Source: CAVSQX01 sp963730225
GTDB lineage: Bacteria > Planctomycetota > Phycisphaerae > Tepidisphaerales > Tepidisphaeraceae
Direction of reading: 5' to 3'
Assembly: GCA_963730225.1 (NCBI GenBank)
Contig: CAVSQX010000001.1
Coordinates: 1,116,001 to 1,180,000 of the forward strand
DNA: 64,000 bases
Shown here: positions 34,258 to 43,947 of the stretch, one piece after another
Numbering within the stretch: position 1 is the first letter of the stretch
Layout of the letters: every line of letters begins with the position of its first letter
Program-made: the position numbers and the translations under genes
Notes under the pieces: model-generated
The model's database searches: none
The model's input: the letters and a program-made list of their open reading frames with translations, nothing else
Told to the model about the DNA's origin: nothing

Positions 34258-37200
34258 ATGCGCCGAAAGAGAAACTTATCCAGCCGAAGGCTTCCGGCGA
34301 CTGTGATGGGGCTTGCGGTGGCCGTGGCGTCGGTCAGCCTGACCGCTGCGCCGGTTTTTGCCACTGGCACCAATGGCACCAACGGCGCCAATGGTGGCAG
34401 GAGCCAGGAAGGCGGCGCGGGCGGGCCCGCCGGTTCGGAGACTATCAGCGTATCCGGTGACGCAACGGCAACCGGAGGGGCCGGGGGCACGGGAGGAAAC
34501 GGGGGCGGGTCAGGCCCATCATCTCCCGCTGGCAGCGGCGGCGCGGGCGGGACAGGTGGAGACGGCAATGCCACCTCGACTGGCATCGCATCGGCAACGG
34601 CAACCGGAGGGGCCGGTGGAGCGGGAGGGGCCGGCGGACCCGGCACGAAAATGGAAGGCGCCGGCAACGGCGGCGCGGGCGGCAACGGCGGCAACGCTGT
34701 GGGCATCGCCAACGGCAACAACGTGACCGCTACCGGTGGAGCGGGCGGTGCCGGAGGTGCAGCCGGCTCACCTTTGCGTTTGGCCGGCGACGGTGGAAAT
34801 GGTGGCAGCGCTTCCGGCAGCGCTGCCGGCGAGCTCCCAGGCCTGGTTATTGTTTCCGCGACCGGCGGCAACGGGGGAAGTGCGGGCAGCGGCACCAACG
34901 GCGTCGGGGGCTCGGGCGGGACCGCGACGATCAACACGAACGCCGTCACAGTTACCGCAGGCGGCGCTGTCGATGGCGGCGATGACGACGCCGCCTTCTC
35001 GACCGCTACGGCAACCGGAGGAAACGGCGGAGCTGGCACCGGCGGAGGTTCGGGCGGCAACGGCGGGACCGAATCACTCAGCAATGCGATCAACGACTTC
35101 CGATCGACTTTTCTGGGCGGAACGCCTTTTCTGGAATTCGGCCAAACGGCGTTGGGCGGCAACAGCGGCGGCAGCAACGGCGGCAACGCCGGAACCAGCG
35201 GCAACGCCGCGTCCAGCCTTTCCTACAACGAAACAAATGGTGTTTACGATCCCAGCGTCACAGCTGTGGGCGGGAATGGCGGCGACTGCCAAAACACCAC
35301 CGGCTCCGCGGGTGGAAGCGCCAATGCCAGCTTCGTGATCCTCAACAACTTCGGCATCGAAGGCACCCTGATAAAGGTTACAGACCCGGACAGCGGCGAC
35401 CCGACTGAAATTGAAACGCCAGTAGCCACCGCCACCAGCATCGGTGGAAACGGAAGTGCGATTACCTCCGGAACAGGCGCTGCGGGAGCCGGCGGAAATG
35501 CGATCGCCGCCGCTTACGGCTCCAGCAGCGGCGCGGCGGGAAACAGCGAAGTCGATTTATCCGCCTCCAGTACGGGCGGCAATGGAGGTTCCGTCTCCTC
35601 CGGAGCGGTGGCCAACGGCGGCGCTGGCGGCGCCGCCGTGGCGAGCGCCTCGGCTTTCAACAGTACGTCCGACGAAGTCAGCATCATGCTGGGGTCAATC
35701 GGCGGCAACGGAGGTGATGTCGAAACCGGCGGAACGGGCAGTGGCGGCGCCGGTGGGGCCGCCACTTCAGGCTCGATCAGCACGAGTACCATCAACGGCC
35801 AGGCTTACGTCAACATGTATGTCATCGGCGGCAACGGTGGAATCGGCCAGGGTGTTGGCAATTCAGGTGGTGCCGGCGGGGTCGCAACCACGGGAACGTT
35901 CACCATCAATTCCGGTTCCGCATCGGTTGGTGTGACTTTGCAGATTACCGGCGGCAATGGTGGATTGGGCGCAAATTCCGCTGCGGGAGGAAACGGAGCC
36001 TCGGAATCCATCTCTAACCCCATGAACATCACCGGAACCTTGAACCCCTACGGAGGTTTCCTCGAGCAAATCGTCGCCGCCGGCAACGGTGGTGATACCG
36101 ACGGTGCAGCCCCCGGCGCAGGCGGCATGGCAACACTCAACGTAATCCAAGGCCCGTTGGCATACTCCGCACTCGCCACCGCGGGCAACGGCGGTAATGT
36201 CACCGCAGGAACCAACAGTGCTGGCGCCGGCGGCAACGCCTCAGTCGTAATTACCTCAACGGGCGTCATCAGAACTCCCGATGCCCCGGTCGCACCTCCC
36301 GACGCTTCGAGCACAGGCGGAGTTGGCGGGTCTGTCATGAATTCTGCGACCGGCAATGGCGGCGTGGGCGGCGATGCCACGGTCGGGGCGACGGCCACCA
36401 GCTCAACCGGCGCCGAAGCATTTGAGCTCTCAGCGATCGCGGGAAATGGCGGCGTTGGCCAGGGCAACGGCTTTGCCGGTGGGAACGGTGGTGCGGCATC
36501 GTTCGGTTCTGTCGACGTTTCCTCCGCGTCCGGCGGCGTGGCGCTCACCATCGGCCTGAGCGGAGGCAGCGGCGGAGCGGGCGTCAACGGGGCCGCCGGC
36601 GGCAATGGCACCAGCGAGAATCCGTCGAACGCTTTCACGTACCCGACTACCGGCAGTCTGAGTCTGCAAGAAGCGGTAGGCGGAGGCAGTGGCGGAGGCA
36701 GCGACGGTGGCGCTCCAGGATTGGCCGGCAACGCCACCAGCGCTTTCACGGTCTCGATCAGTGGGTTACCAAGCGTCAGCTTCAGCGCAGCCGCATACGG
36801 CGGCATCGGCGGAGATGTCAGTAACGTCAACGGGAGCGCAAGTGGAATTTCCGATGCCTCGGTGAACTTGACTGGTAGTAATCTCGTCAGCGCCAGCGCT
36901 ACCGCCGGTTCCAACTCATCGTACGTCCACGGCGGCAACATCGTCGGCGGGCTCAGTGGCGGCACGGGAGGAGCGGGCGGCGCATCGACCGCCACCGCAA
37001 ACGCCACCAGCACCGGCGTCACCGCAAGCCAAAGTGCGGTCTCCGCCGTAGCCACCGCCGAAGGCGAGAATGGTGGCGGGGTTCTCAATGGGGTTCTCGG
37101 TTTTGGTGGCGCTGGGGACGTGGCCACGGCATCCGCTACCGCCATCGGAGCCGGCCCGGACACCGTTCAGTCCACCGCGCTTGCCACCGGCGGCGCGGGA

Positions 37201-39204
37201 GGCGAAGGCGAAGGCTCAGGATTCTCCACCGGCAGCGGCGGAAATGCGAGCGCCACCGCCGTTGCCAACGATACTGGCGGTCCCGCGATGGCGAGTGCCA
37301 CGGCTACCGGAGGCGCGGCGGGACTTGTTGTGAATAACGCCACGCCCGGCGGCGGTGGCACGGCGATTTCCAGCGCGACTGCCGCCGGCACGACCATGTC
37401 CAGCGCCGATGCGATCGCCAATGGTGCTTCCGGCAGCGCGATCGCCAAAAGTTCCAGCGCGGGGTTATTCTCATTTGTCCAGGAAACAGCGACTGCGCCG
37501 ACCGATGTGACTGGTAACGCCGAGGGCCGTGGTTGGATTAATCAAGGCATGACCGCGCCGACATACTCCACGGCGTCGGCATATCAATCGGCCGCGTACA
37601 TCGTGACTTCGCCTCTGGGCTCCGATGTTACGACCGCCTGGTCCAACGACACCAAAGTCAAAAACGCATTCAACACCAACGCCGCCAACGTCAACGCGCT
37701 GCTTCTGGCCAACATGCAGTATCCCTCCGGCGGATCGGGCGTAGCGCACACGTACAGCACCGTGATGGAAGTGAACGAAGCAAACGGTCAATTGGATTCC
37801 ACTGGGCTGGTTTTGGGAATGCTGACGAACCAGCTCGTCGGATCGGGCCTTGGGGCCGGCGACTCGCTGCGCTTCCGCATCGAGCGCGGCGGAAGCGTCA
37901 TTGTGGATCAGACGTTCACGACAAATCCCGCTCTTCTGAGTTTCTTCCAGAACACCGTCTTTGATCTGGGCGCCGAGAACGGCGGATTGGGCGGCGGTAA
38001 TCTCGATCTTCAATTTCTCTTCGATCTGACCAGCACCCACGCCGGCTCGGGCATCGCAGCGCAGTTCGTGCTCGGCAGCGATTCCAATCTGCAGGCTGCC
38101 ACATGGAATAACCCCAATGGCGGCACCTGGGCAACGCCTCTCAACTGGTCATCTGACTCATTGCCCAATGGAGCGGGTGTGCAGGCGACATTTGGAAGCG
38201 CGATCACGGCCCCGCAAATCGTCACGCTCGATGCAAACACGAGCGTGGGCAATCTTCAATTCAACAACGCCAAATCCTACACCATCGCCCCGGGAACCGG
38301 CGGAAATGTTTTGACGCTCGACAACGCCGGCGCGGCCGCGCAGATCACCGATTCCACCGGCAACCATACGATCTCCGCGCCCATCAACATCGCCTCACCC
38401 GGCGTGACCATCGACGTCGCCGCCGGCAATACACTCACGCTTGGCGGCTCGATCACCGGCGCGGGCGGCATCACCAAAACCGATGCCGGGAACGTGACGC
38501 TTACCGTCGCGGCTTCACTTTCTGGACTGGCCATCAACGCCGGCAAATTCACGTTCGCGCCGGTTGCCAAATCCCTTCTCGCAACGGCGTCCCTCAGCTT
38601 CGCCGGTTCCATCGACAGTTGGACCGGCCTGCTCGATCTGGGCAGCAATGCCATGATCGTCCACAACGGCAATCTCACAAACCTCACGAATCAAATCAAA
38701 GCCGGCTACCACGGTGGAACCTGGAGGGGATCGTCGGGGATCACAAGTTCCGCCGCCGCTAACACGACCAACACCGCTTTGGGCGTCGAACTGAACAGCA
38801 ACGGCAGCAGCGCCCTGTTCAGCATCTTCGACGGCCAAAGCGTCACCAGCAGCGACGTTCTGATCAAATACACGTACTTCGGCGACGCGAATCTGGACGG
38901 CGTCGTGAACGGATCGGATTACACACTGATCGACAACGGCTTCAACAATTCCCTGACCGGCTGGCACAACGGTGATTTCAACTACGATGGCGTCGTCAAC
39001 GGCGACGATTACACGCTGATCGACAATGCGTTCAACACGCAGGGGGCTTCTTTGGCGGCCCAGCCACAGTCGATGGTAGCCAGCGATGCCGCACAGATCG
39101 CCGGTGGCTCATCAACCGCCGTTCCAGAGCCTGCGAGCTTGGGCCTGCTGGCGATTGGAATGGTCGGCCTGCTCAGGCCACGCCGACGACTGCGAATGAT
39201 CTGA
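34258..39204 (+). CDS. giant glycine-rich (PE_PGRS-like) secreted protein with dockerin-like repeats and PEP-CTERM tail
   Basis: 1648 residues. Signal peptide (about 13-36: ATVMGLAVAVASVSLTAAPV). Residues about 37-1080 are low-complexity: many GGNGG, GGAGG, TGGAGG units mixed with Ala, Ser, Thr and Asn, resembling mycobacterial PGRS regions. Then a more ordinary domain (about 1100-1280), an autotransporter-associated beta-strand section (WNNPNGGTWATPLNWSSDS, TLTLGGSITGAGGITKTDAG), two dockerin-like motifs (DGVVNGSDYTLIDNGF and DGVVNGDDYTLIDNAF) and the sorting tail STAVPEPASLGLLAIG plus a basic end. PEP-CTERM proteins are processed by an exosortase and exported. A likely cell-surface or matrix protein; start chosen for GGGAGAACAATA before the ATG. 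Confidence 0.85.
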   Translation: MRRKRNLSSRRLPATVMGLAVAVASVSLTAAPVFATGTNGTNGANGGRSQEGGAGGPAGSETISVSGDATATGGAGGTGGNGGGSGPSSPAGSGGAGGTGGDGNATSTGIASATATGGAGGAGGAGGPGTKMEGAGNGGAGGNGGNAVGIANGNNVTATGGAGGAGGAAGSPLRLAGDGGNGGSASGSAAGELPGLVIVSATGGNGGSAGSGTNGVGGSGGTATINTNAVTVTAGGAVDGGDDDAAFSTATATGGNGGAGTGGGSGGNGGTESLSNAINDFRSTFLGGTPFLEFGQTALGGNSGGSNGGNAGTSGNAASSLSYNETNGVYDPSVTAVGGNGGDCQNTTGSAGGSANASFVILNNFGIEGTLIKVTDPDSGDPTEIETPVATATSIGGNGSAITSGTGAAGAGGNAIAAAYGSSSGAAGNSEVDLSASSTGGNGGSVSSGAVANGGAGGAAVASASAFNSTSDEVSIMLGSIGGNGGDVETGGTGSGGAGGAATSGSISTSTINGQAYVNMYVIGGNGGIGQGVGNSGGAGGVATTGTFTINSGSASVGVTLQITGGNGGLGANSAAGGNGASESISNPMNITGTLNPYGGFLEQIVAAGNGGDTDGAAPGAGGMATLNVIQGPLAYSALATAGNGGNVTAGTNSAGAGGNASVVITSTGVIRTPDAPVAPPDASSTGGVGGSVMNSATGNGGVGGDATVGATATSSTGAEAFELSAIAGNGGVGQGNGFAGGNGGAASFGSVDVSSASGGVALTIGLSGGSGGAGVNGAAGGNGTSENPSNAFTYPTTGSLSLQEAVGGGSGGGSDGGAPGLAGNATSAFTVSISGLPSVSFSAAAYGGIGGDVSNVNGSASGISDASVNLTGSNLVSASATAGSNSSYVHGGNIVGGLSGGTGGAGGASTATANATSTGVTASQSAVSAVATAEGENGGGVLNGVLGFGGAGDVATASATAIGAGPDTVQSTALATGGAGGEGEGSGFSTGSGGNASATAVANDTGGPAMASATATGGAAGLVVNNATPGGGGTAISSATAAGTTMSSADAIANGASGSAIAKSSSAGLFSFVQETATAPTDVTGNAEGRGWINQGMTAPTYSTASAYQSAAYIVTSPLGSDVTTAWSNDTKVKNAFNTNAANVNALLLANMQYPSGGSGVAHTYSTVMEVNEANGQLDSTGLVLGMLTNQLVGSGLGAGDSLRFRIERGGSVIVDQTFTTNPALLSFFQNTVFDLGAENGGLGGGNLDLQFLFDLTSTHAGSGIAAQFVLGSDSNLQAATWNNPNGGTWATPLNWSSDSLPNGAGVQATFGSAITAPQIVTLDANTSVGNLQFNNAKSYTIAPGTGGNVLTLDNAGAAAQITDSTGNHTISAPINIASPGVTIDVAAGNTLTLGGSITGAGGITKTDAGNVTLTVAASLSGLAINAGKFTFAPVAKSLLATASLSFAGSIDSWTGLLDLGSNAMIVHNGNLTNLTNQIKAGYHGGTWRGSSGITSSAAANTTNTALGVELNSNGSSALFSIFDGQSVTSSDVLIKYTYFGDANLDGVVNGSDYTLIDNGFNNSLTGWHNGDFNYDGVVNGDDYTLIDNAFNTQGASLAAQPQSMVASDAAQIAGGSSTAVPEPASLGLLAIGMVGLLRPRRRLRMI
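38881..39042 (+). repeat. double dockerin-like EF-hand module, copy 1
   Basis: Encodes two DxxxDGxVNGxDYTLID calcium-binding motifs in tandem, linked by a short GWxNGDF segment, near the C-terminus of the giant glycine-rich protein. At DNA level it is very close to the module at 57391-57560 on the other strand, in an otherwise unrelated glycoside hydrolase, so the module has been copied between genes. Confidence 0.8.
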
Positions 39205-39449
39205 TTCATCGCGATGACGGGGCGATAAAGCTGCGACGTGTGCTCAGGACCGGTTTGCCTGGCCTGCATCGTTTTGCGGGTTTCGTGACAGCTTGGGCTC
39301 ACAAGCTTTCGTCGACGTGCCCTGAACGTTGCATAGCGTCGGTTCCTGGAATTCTGCTTTCGGAAAAAATATTCGGGTTTTGCAACTTTCCTCCGCCGCG
39401 GCCGTCGAAGGCGGTGTCGAGTTTTATGTCCAACGCGCGGAGGAAAGTC

Positions 39450-40736
39450 ATGATGAAGCACTTGAGTCGTGCCTTGGCGATGGCTTCGGTTCTGAGCATT
39501 TTGTCGGCTGCGGCCCTGGCCGGCGATTCGCCGACGACCCGGCCGCAAGCCAACAGCGAGGAAGTGGAAAAGGGCCTGGCGTGGCTGATCAGGAATCAGC
39601 TTAAAAACGGAGCGTGGGGGCAGGGTGACGAATCTTCGGAGATGGGCGCCGGCATGGCGACGATCCGCGACACGCCGAACGTCGCCGACACCTGCATGGC
39701 ACTGATGACGCTGTGCCACAGTGGCAGTTCACCCGTCGCCGGGAATTACAGGAACAATATCATCGCCGCCGTGAGTTTTGTCTGCGATCAGATTGAGGCG
39801 GCGGACGATCAATCGCTGTCGATCACGACGCTCACGGGAACGCGCACGCAAATGAAGCTGGGGCAGTACATCGACACGTTCATGGCGGCTCAGGCCCTGG
39901 CGGAAATGAGGGGAAAGATGGACAACGCCCAGGGCAATCAGCGCGTCGAGGCGGCCCTGAAAAAAGTGCTGCACAAGATGGAGATCAACCAGAAGAGCAA
40001 TGGGCAATGGGCCGACGGCGGCGGATGGGCGCCGACGCTGGCACAGGCGCAGGCGGCCAAGGCGGCGAACATTGCCGTTCAGAACGGCGCACAGTTCGAT
40101 GAGATCAAGCGGCAAAATGCCCAGGAATTCGCCCGGGCGGACATTCGCGCCGCAGCGCAGAGCATCAACGGCGGGGTGGCGACCGACGGAATGTTCGCAG
40201 GCTCCGTTTCCACGGTTGGCGGCGGAGCCATCGCCGGTGCGGGCGGCGGGAACGCGGGGGTGCCGCTGTATTCGGCGGCGGGTGACATCGCGGCCATGCA
40301 GGCCTCGGCAAATTCCAATCTCCAGATGCGCTCGCAATTGGAAAGCGTCGTCAACTCGCCAACCACGGCCCCGTCCCAGCGCGATGCCGCATCGAAGAAA
40401 ATCAGGGACATCGAGGACAACGACAAGGATCTGGCCGACGCCCAACACATCGTCGTTCAGCGCATGCGCGACCCCCGTTTTGCCGACGGATTTGGCTCCA
40501 ACGGCGGCGAGGAATTTCTCAGCTACCTGAACATCGGCGAAAGCCTGTTCCAGAAAGGCGGGAACGATTGGAAAACCTGGAGCCAGGCGATGACCGCCAA
40601 TCTCGATCGCGTTCAGAACGATGACGGAAGCTGGTCGGGCCAGCACTGCATCACGGGCCGAACTTTCTGCACGGCGGCGGCGATTCAGGTGTTGTGCATC
40701 GATCACACCGCGACCACGTCGCAGACGAGCGGATAG
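39450..40736 (+). CDS. secreted prenyltransferase/squalene-oxidase-repeat protein
   Basis: 428 residues from the ATG at 39450, which follows a perfect GGAGG six bases upstream; the open frame starts earlier but lacks such a site. Signal peptide (ALAMASVLSILSAAALAG). The mature protein has alpha-toroid repeats as in terpene cyclases and prenyltransferases: VEKGLAWLIRNQLKNGAWGQ near the start and NDDGSWSGQHCITGRTFCTA at the end. These are helical alpha-alpha barrels with QW-like motifs, but the catalytic DxDD/DCTAE of true squalene-hopene cyclases is absent, so it is unlikely to be a cyclase. A middle Gln/Ala-rich helical insertion is unusual. Function unknown. Confidence 0.8.
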   Translation: MMKHLSRALAMASVLSILSAAALAGDSPTTRPQANSEEVEKGLAWLIRNQLKNGAWGQGDESSEMGAGMATIRDTPNVADTCMALMTLCHSGSSPVAGNYRNNIIAAVSFVCDQIEAADDQSLSITTLTGTRTQMKLGQYIDTFMAAQALAEMRGKMDNAQGNQRVEAALKKVLHKMEINQKSNGQWADGGGWAPTLAQAQAAKAANIAVQNGAQFDEIKRQNAQEFARADIRAAAQSINGGVATDGMFAGSVSTVGGGAIAGAGGGNAGVPLYSAAGDIAAMQASANSNLQMRSQLESVVNSPTTAPSQRDAASKKIRDIEDNDKDLADAQHIVVQRMRDPRFADGFGSNGGEEFLSYLNIGESLFQKGGNDWKTWSQAMTANLDRVQNDDGSWSGQHCITGRTFCTAAAIQVLCIDHTATTSQTSG

Positions 40737-40778
40737 TTCACAAAACAGCGTCGGGCTTGAAGTATGGATGCGAGCCGA

Positions 40779-41874
40779 ATGCTTCGGATCATCTTTCTGG
40801 CGTTGGCTTGCCTGACGACGGCTTGCGCCGACGACGCCGAATAGTTCGCCCAAATCGGTCGACCCGGCGATCGCACGAGCCCGCTCGTATCTGATTTCCC
40901 GCCAATCGACCGACGGCGCGTGGCGATCGCAAGTCTACGGGTTCTTCAAAGATGGACCGTCGCTGAGCGGACACGTCGCGGCGAACATCGACGACTCCGC
41001 GGCCGCGAATCGGGCCGCCGGCTATCTGGCGAGCCTCGCCGCTCCCGACGGCGAACCGCTGGGCGATCTGGCGTTGATCTATCCGGTTTACACGTCCGGC
41101 GATGCCGTTCGACTTTTGCGCTGGCCGCAGTTTCGCGCCGCCCACGATGCCTGGCGACAATTCCTGCTGCGCCAACAAATGGACGAATCCCTGGGATGGG
41201 CCCAATCCGACCTGGAATACGGTGGCTGGAGCTACGCCCTGCGCCCACCCGCCAAGCCCGCCCGCCGCCAAACTCGCGGCCCGTGGGATTGGTCGAATCT
41301 TTCGGCTACTCGCTACGCTCTGGACGCGCTGCGCTCCGATGGCCTGGCGGCCTCCGACCCGATCTGCGCCAAAGCCCTGGTTTTTGTGCAACGCTGCCAA
41401 AACGACGACGGCGGATTTTTCTTTTCCTGCGCCGACGAGATTCACAACAAAGCCGGGATCGCACCCGGCTCGCCTCCCGGCCACACTCGCTTCAATTCCT
41501 ACGGGAGTGCCACCGTCGACGGTTACGCCGCCCTGCGGCTCTGCGGCCTGAAAACATCCGACGCGCCCGTTGCCGCCGCCGCCGCATGGCTGTCGGCTCA
41601 CGCCGACGTCGATCACAATCCCGGACATTTCGATTCCGCCCACCGGGACATCCGCGACGCCACGTATTTTTACTATTGTGATGGCCTGGCTTGGTTCTGT
41701 CGTGACGCCCGTCAAACGGGCATGGCCCATCGCCTCGCCGCCGCCGTGATGGCCCGGCAGCGGCCCGATGGCTCATGGTCCAATCCGTCCACGGACGCCA
41801 AGGAAGACGATCCGCTGGTCGCCACGCCGCTGGCGCTGGCGGCCCTGTTGGATTGCCGCCGCGCCGAGGAATGA
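40779..41874 (+). CDS. lipoprotein with prenyltransferase/squalene-oxidase repeats (frameshifted)
   Basis: Paralogue in fold of the preceding gene. The N-terminus MLRIIFLALACLTTACADD is a lipoprotein signal with lipobox LTTAC, but its frame closes at TAG near 40842. The mature part in the next frame begins NSSPKSVDPAIARARSYLIS, continues QSTDGAWRSQVYGFF and runs to 41874 with RCQNDDGGFFFSCAD and RQRPDGSWSNPSTD, the QW-type repeats. One extra base near 40828-40842 explains the slip. An in-frame TTG at 41074 is internal, not a start. Likely anchored in the membrane and facing the periplasm; function unknown. An ATG at 40764 is an alternative start. Confidence 0.72.
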
Positions 41875-41883
41875 ATCGTCGAT

Positions 41884-43947
41884 TTACGGTTGAAGATACA
41901 GTCCGAGTTTTCTGATCGCGGGATAGGGCTGCGCCTGGATAATCGTGAGACGAACTTTCCAGACGGTGGTATTGGGGAAATGATCGATCTTGCGATCGCC
42001 GATAGTTGTGCCCGCCGACAAAAGTTTCCAGCCAGAATCGACCTGGCCTTCGACTTTGTAATGCCGGACGTTGTGCGAGCCGGGCGGTTCTTCCAAAACA
42101 ACGGCGTTAACATCGAGCGGGCCTTCCGTATCGATCTCCAGCGTGGCGCGAGAGGAGCCGTCGTCGGTGGCCCAATAAGTTTTCTCGTTGGCGTCTACCG
42201 CGTTCTCGCCGGCGAATTGGCGACTGTTGTTGCGGACTTTGCCGGCGTTGATGGGCCGATGCAGAGCGAGATCGGGCCCGAGAACGGGATCGGAATCTGT
42301 GGACAAAGCCGGAAGCGGCGGAGTCGATTTGCCTGGGAAATCGTCGGGCGTGTCGGAAGCATAGCCGATGTTGGCCGGTGCGTCTGGGCCAAGACGCTGG
42401 GAGACTTGCGCGAGGTAGAGACTCTGCGGGTAGACGGGAGTGCCGTGCGAATCGAAAAAACCTTCGGCAAGAATCGGCGCGGTGTCGAACAAGCGGGCCG
42501 TCTGGATTCGCTGGCCGATGCAGCCGATGGCCCAATTCGCTGCGCCGGGAGGCTGCTGGATGACGTACGATTTGGCGATGCAGTTCCACGCGACGGCCCA
42601 CGCCATGGTCCATCCGTGTCCCGAGCCGGCGACGCCGCGGTTCATGAAGTCGATGCCGCCATCGGGTACGGTGCAGTTGTCTATCAGCAGGCCCGTCGAC
42701 CAGCGCTGATGCGGCTGAATGCGGCTGCCGTGCCCGCGGAAGACGGAATTGAGAATGACATTCGGCCCCGGCTCCAGGCTGCCGGTCCAGACGAAGTATT
42801 CGTTATCCCCGGTGATTTTGCAGCGGTCGATCAGGATTTGTGAACCTTCGATCGAGAAGTCGGTGGGCTTGGATGCGCCGAGATTCGGATAGGTGTGCGT
42901 GACGACGACGTTTTCCATCGTGATGCGATTGCCGGCCAGCGTCGTCGAATTCATGGTTTCTTCGCAGAACAGATCGCGCGCCGAGCAGTCGTCGCCGGCG
43001 ACGCGGACGGCCGAATACGGTGCGTTGCCGTACGCCACTTCCATCGGTGGACATTGAATGTGAAGATGCTCGACGCCGACATGATTGATGATCGACGACG
43101 GCCGCAGCTTCGTGATCGTTGCGCCGGGCGGATCGAGATATTTCGCGTCGTAGGAATCCGCCAGCGGAATGTCGAGCACGAGTTGGTTGCCGGTGATGGC
43201 GACGATTTTCCGCTGAGTAATGCCGGCGCGATTGAGCCCGATCCACGTCTGCTGGCGGCCGTCGCGGCACAGCGTGTCCATTTCCATGAAATGCACCCAG
43301 GCGGCCGTGGTCGGGCGGCGGATGGCGATCAGATCGCCGACGGCGAAATTCGCGGCATTGGCGACGCTGACGACATTCGTGCCGCCAGGCACGTAGCTGT
43401 CGGTGATCGCGGTGTGGGCGGCCGTGAATTCGCTGGTGGCGGTGCTTTCCTGGGTGGAGATTTCCTCGTCGGAAGTGACGACGTTGGCCCCGCGCGGCTT
43501 GCCGATGACGATCGCCTCATGCCGCGCGCCGATCATCTTGATCGTGGTTCCGCCTTGGCCGGCTCCGCTGCCGCGGAGGACAATTCCGTTGGCGGGAATG
43601 GTGATCGTTTTGGAGCAGATGAACGTGCCGGGAGCCAGAAGAACAGCGCCTCGGAATTTATGGTCGAACGGAAGCTTGGCGACGGCGTCGAGCGCGGATT
43701 GGATGGCCGCGGTGTCGTCCGTTCCCGACGGCGCAACGGTTTTTTTCACCGCAACATCCGGGAGCGCAACGCCGCCGCCTTCATAACCGGCGAAGGAGAA
43801 ATCCATGATTCGATCGCCGGCGTCGGTCGTTTTGTAAATCAGATTGCCGGCGGAGCCGACGTGAACCCATTGGCTGTCGACACCGAAGCCGCGCTGCACC
43901 GCCAGCAGAGTGATGAGAATCGAAAGCAGCCGTGCGGGCGATTTCAC
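41884..43947 (-). CDS. secreted right-handed beta-helix protein (pectate lyase-like) with discoidin-like domain
   Basis: 687 residues with a signal peptide (LLSILITLLAVQRGFG). Residues about 60-140 start a parallel beta-helix (DDTAAIQSALDAVAKL, then GAVLLAPGTFICSKTITIPA), as in pectate lyase-3 and pectinase families; helix repeats go on to about residue 520. The last 130 residues form a jelly-roll like coagulation factor 5/8 (AVDANEKTYWATDDGSSRAT), a carbohydrate-binding module. Probably a polysaccharide lyase or hydrolase acting outside the cell. Its ATG overlaps the stop of the upstream paralogue (ATGA). Confidence 0.8.
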   Translation of the reverse strand: MKSPARLLSILITLLAVQRGFGVDSQWVHVGSAGNLIYKTTDAGDRIMDFSFAGYEGGGVALPDVAVKKTVAPSGTDDTAAIQSALDAVAKLPFDHKFRGAVLLAPGTFICSKTITIPANGIVLRGSGAGQGGTTIKMIGARHEAIVIGKPRGANVVTSDEEISTQESTATSEFTAAHTAITDSYVPGGTNVVSVANAANFAVGDLIAIRRPTTAAWVHFMEMDTLCRDGRQQTWIGLNRAGITQRKIVAITGNQLVLDIPLADSYDAKYLDPPGATITKLRPSSIINHVGVEHLHIQCPPMEVAYGNAPYSAVRVAGDDCSARDLFCEETMNSTTLAGNRITMENVVVTHTYPNLGASKPTDFSIEGSQILIDRCKITGDNEYFVWTGSLEPGPNVILNSVFRGHGSRIQPHQRWSTGLLIDNCTVPDGGIDFMNRGVAGSGHGWTMAWAVAWNCIAKSYVIQQPPGAANWAIGCIGQRIQTARLFDTAPILAEGFFDSHGTPVYPQSLYLAQVSQRLGPDAPANIGYASDTPDDFPGKSTPPLPALSTDSDPVLGPDLALHRPINAGKVRNNSRQFAGENAVDANEKTYWATDDGSSRATLEIDTEGPLDVNAVVLEEPPGSHNVRHYKVEGQVDSGWKLLSAGTTIGDRKIDHFPNTTVWKVRLTIIQAQPYPAIRKLGLYLQP

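Noticed and set aside
33957..37163. Several long minus-strand open frames opposite the glycine-rich gene, rich in Pro and Ala
   Set aside because: They mirror the GGN codon bias of the plus-strand gene, have no signal, domain or ribosome site, and disappear outside the repeat.
34258..39204. Mobile element or phage structural gene because of the repetitive sequence
   Set aside because: Signal peptide, autotransporter-type strands, dockerin-like motifs and PEP-CTERM tail show an exported cell protein; no transposase or phage gene is near.
39450..40736. Squalene-hopene cyclase
   Set aside because: Only QW-like repeats are present; catalytic acidic motifs are missing and the protein is secreted.
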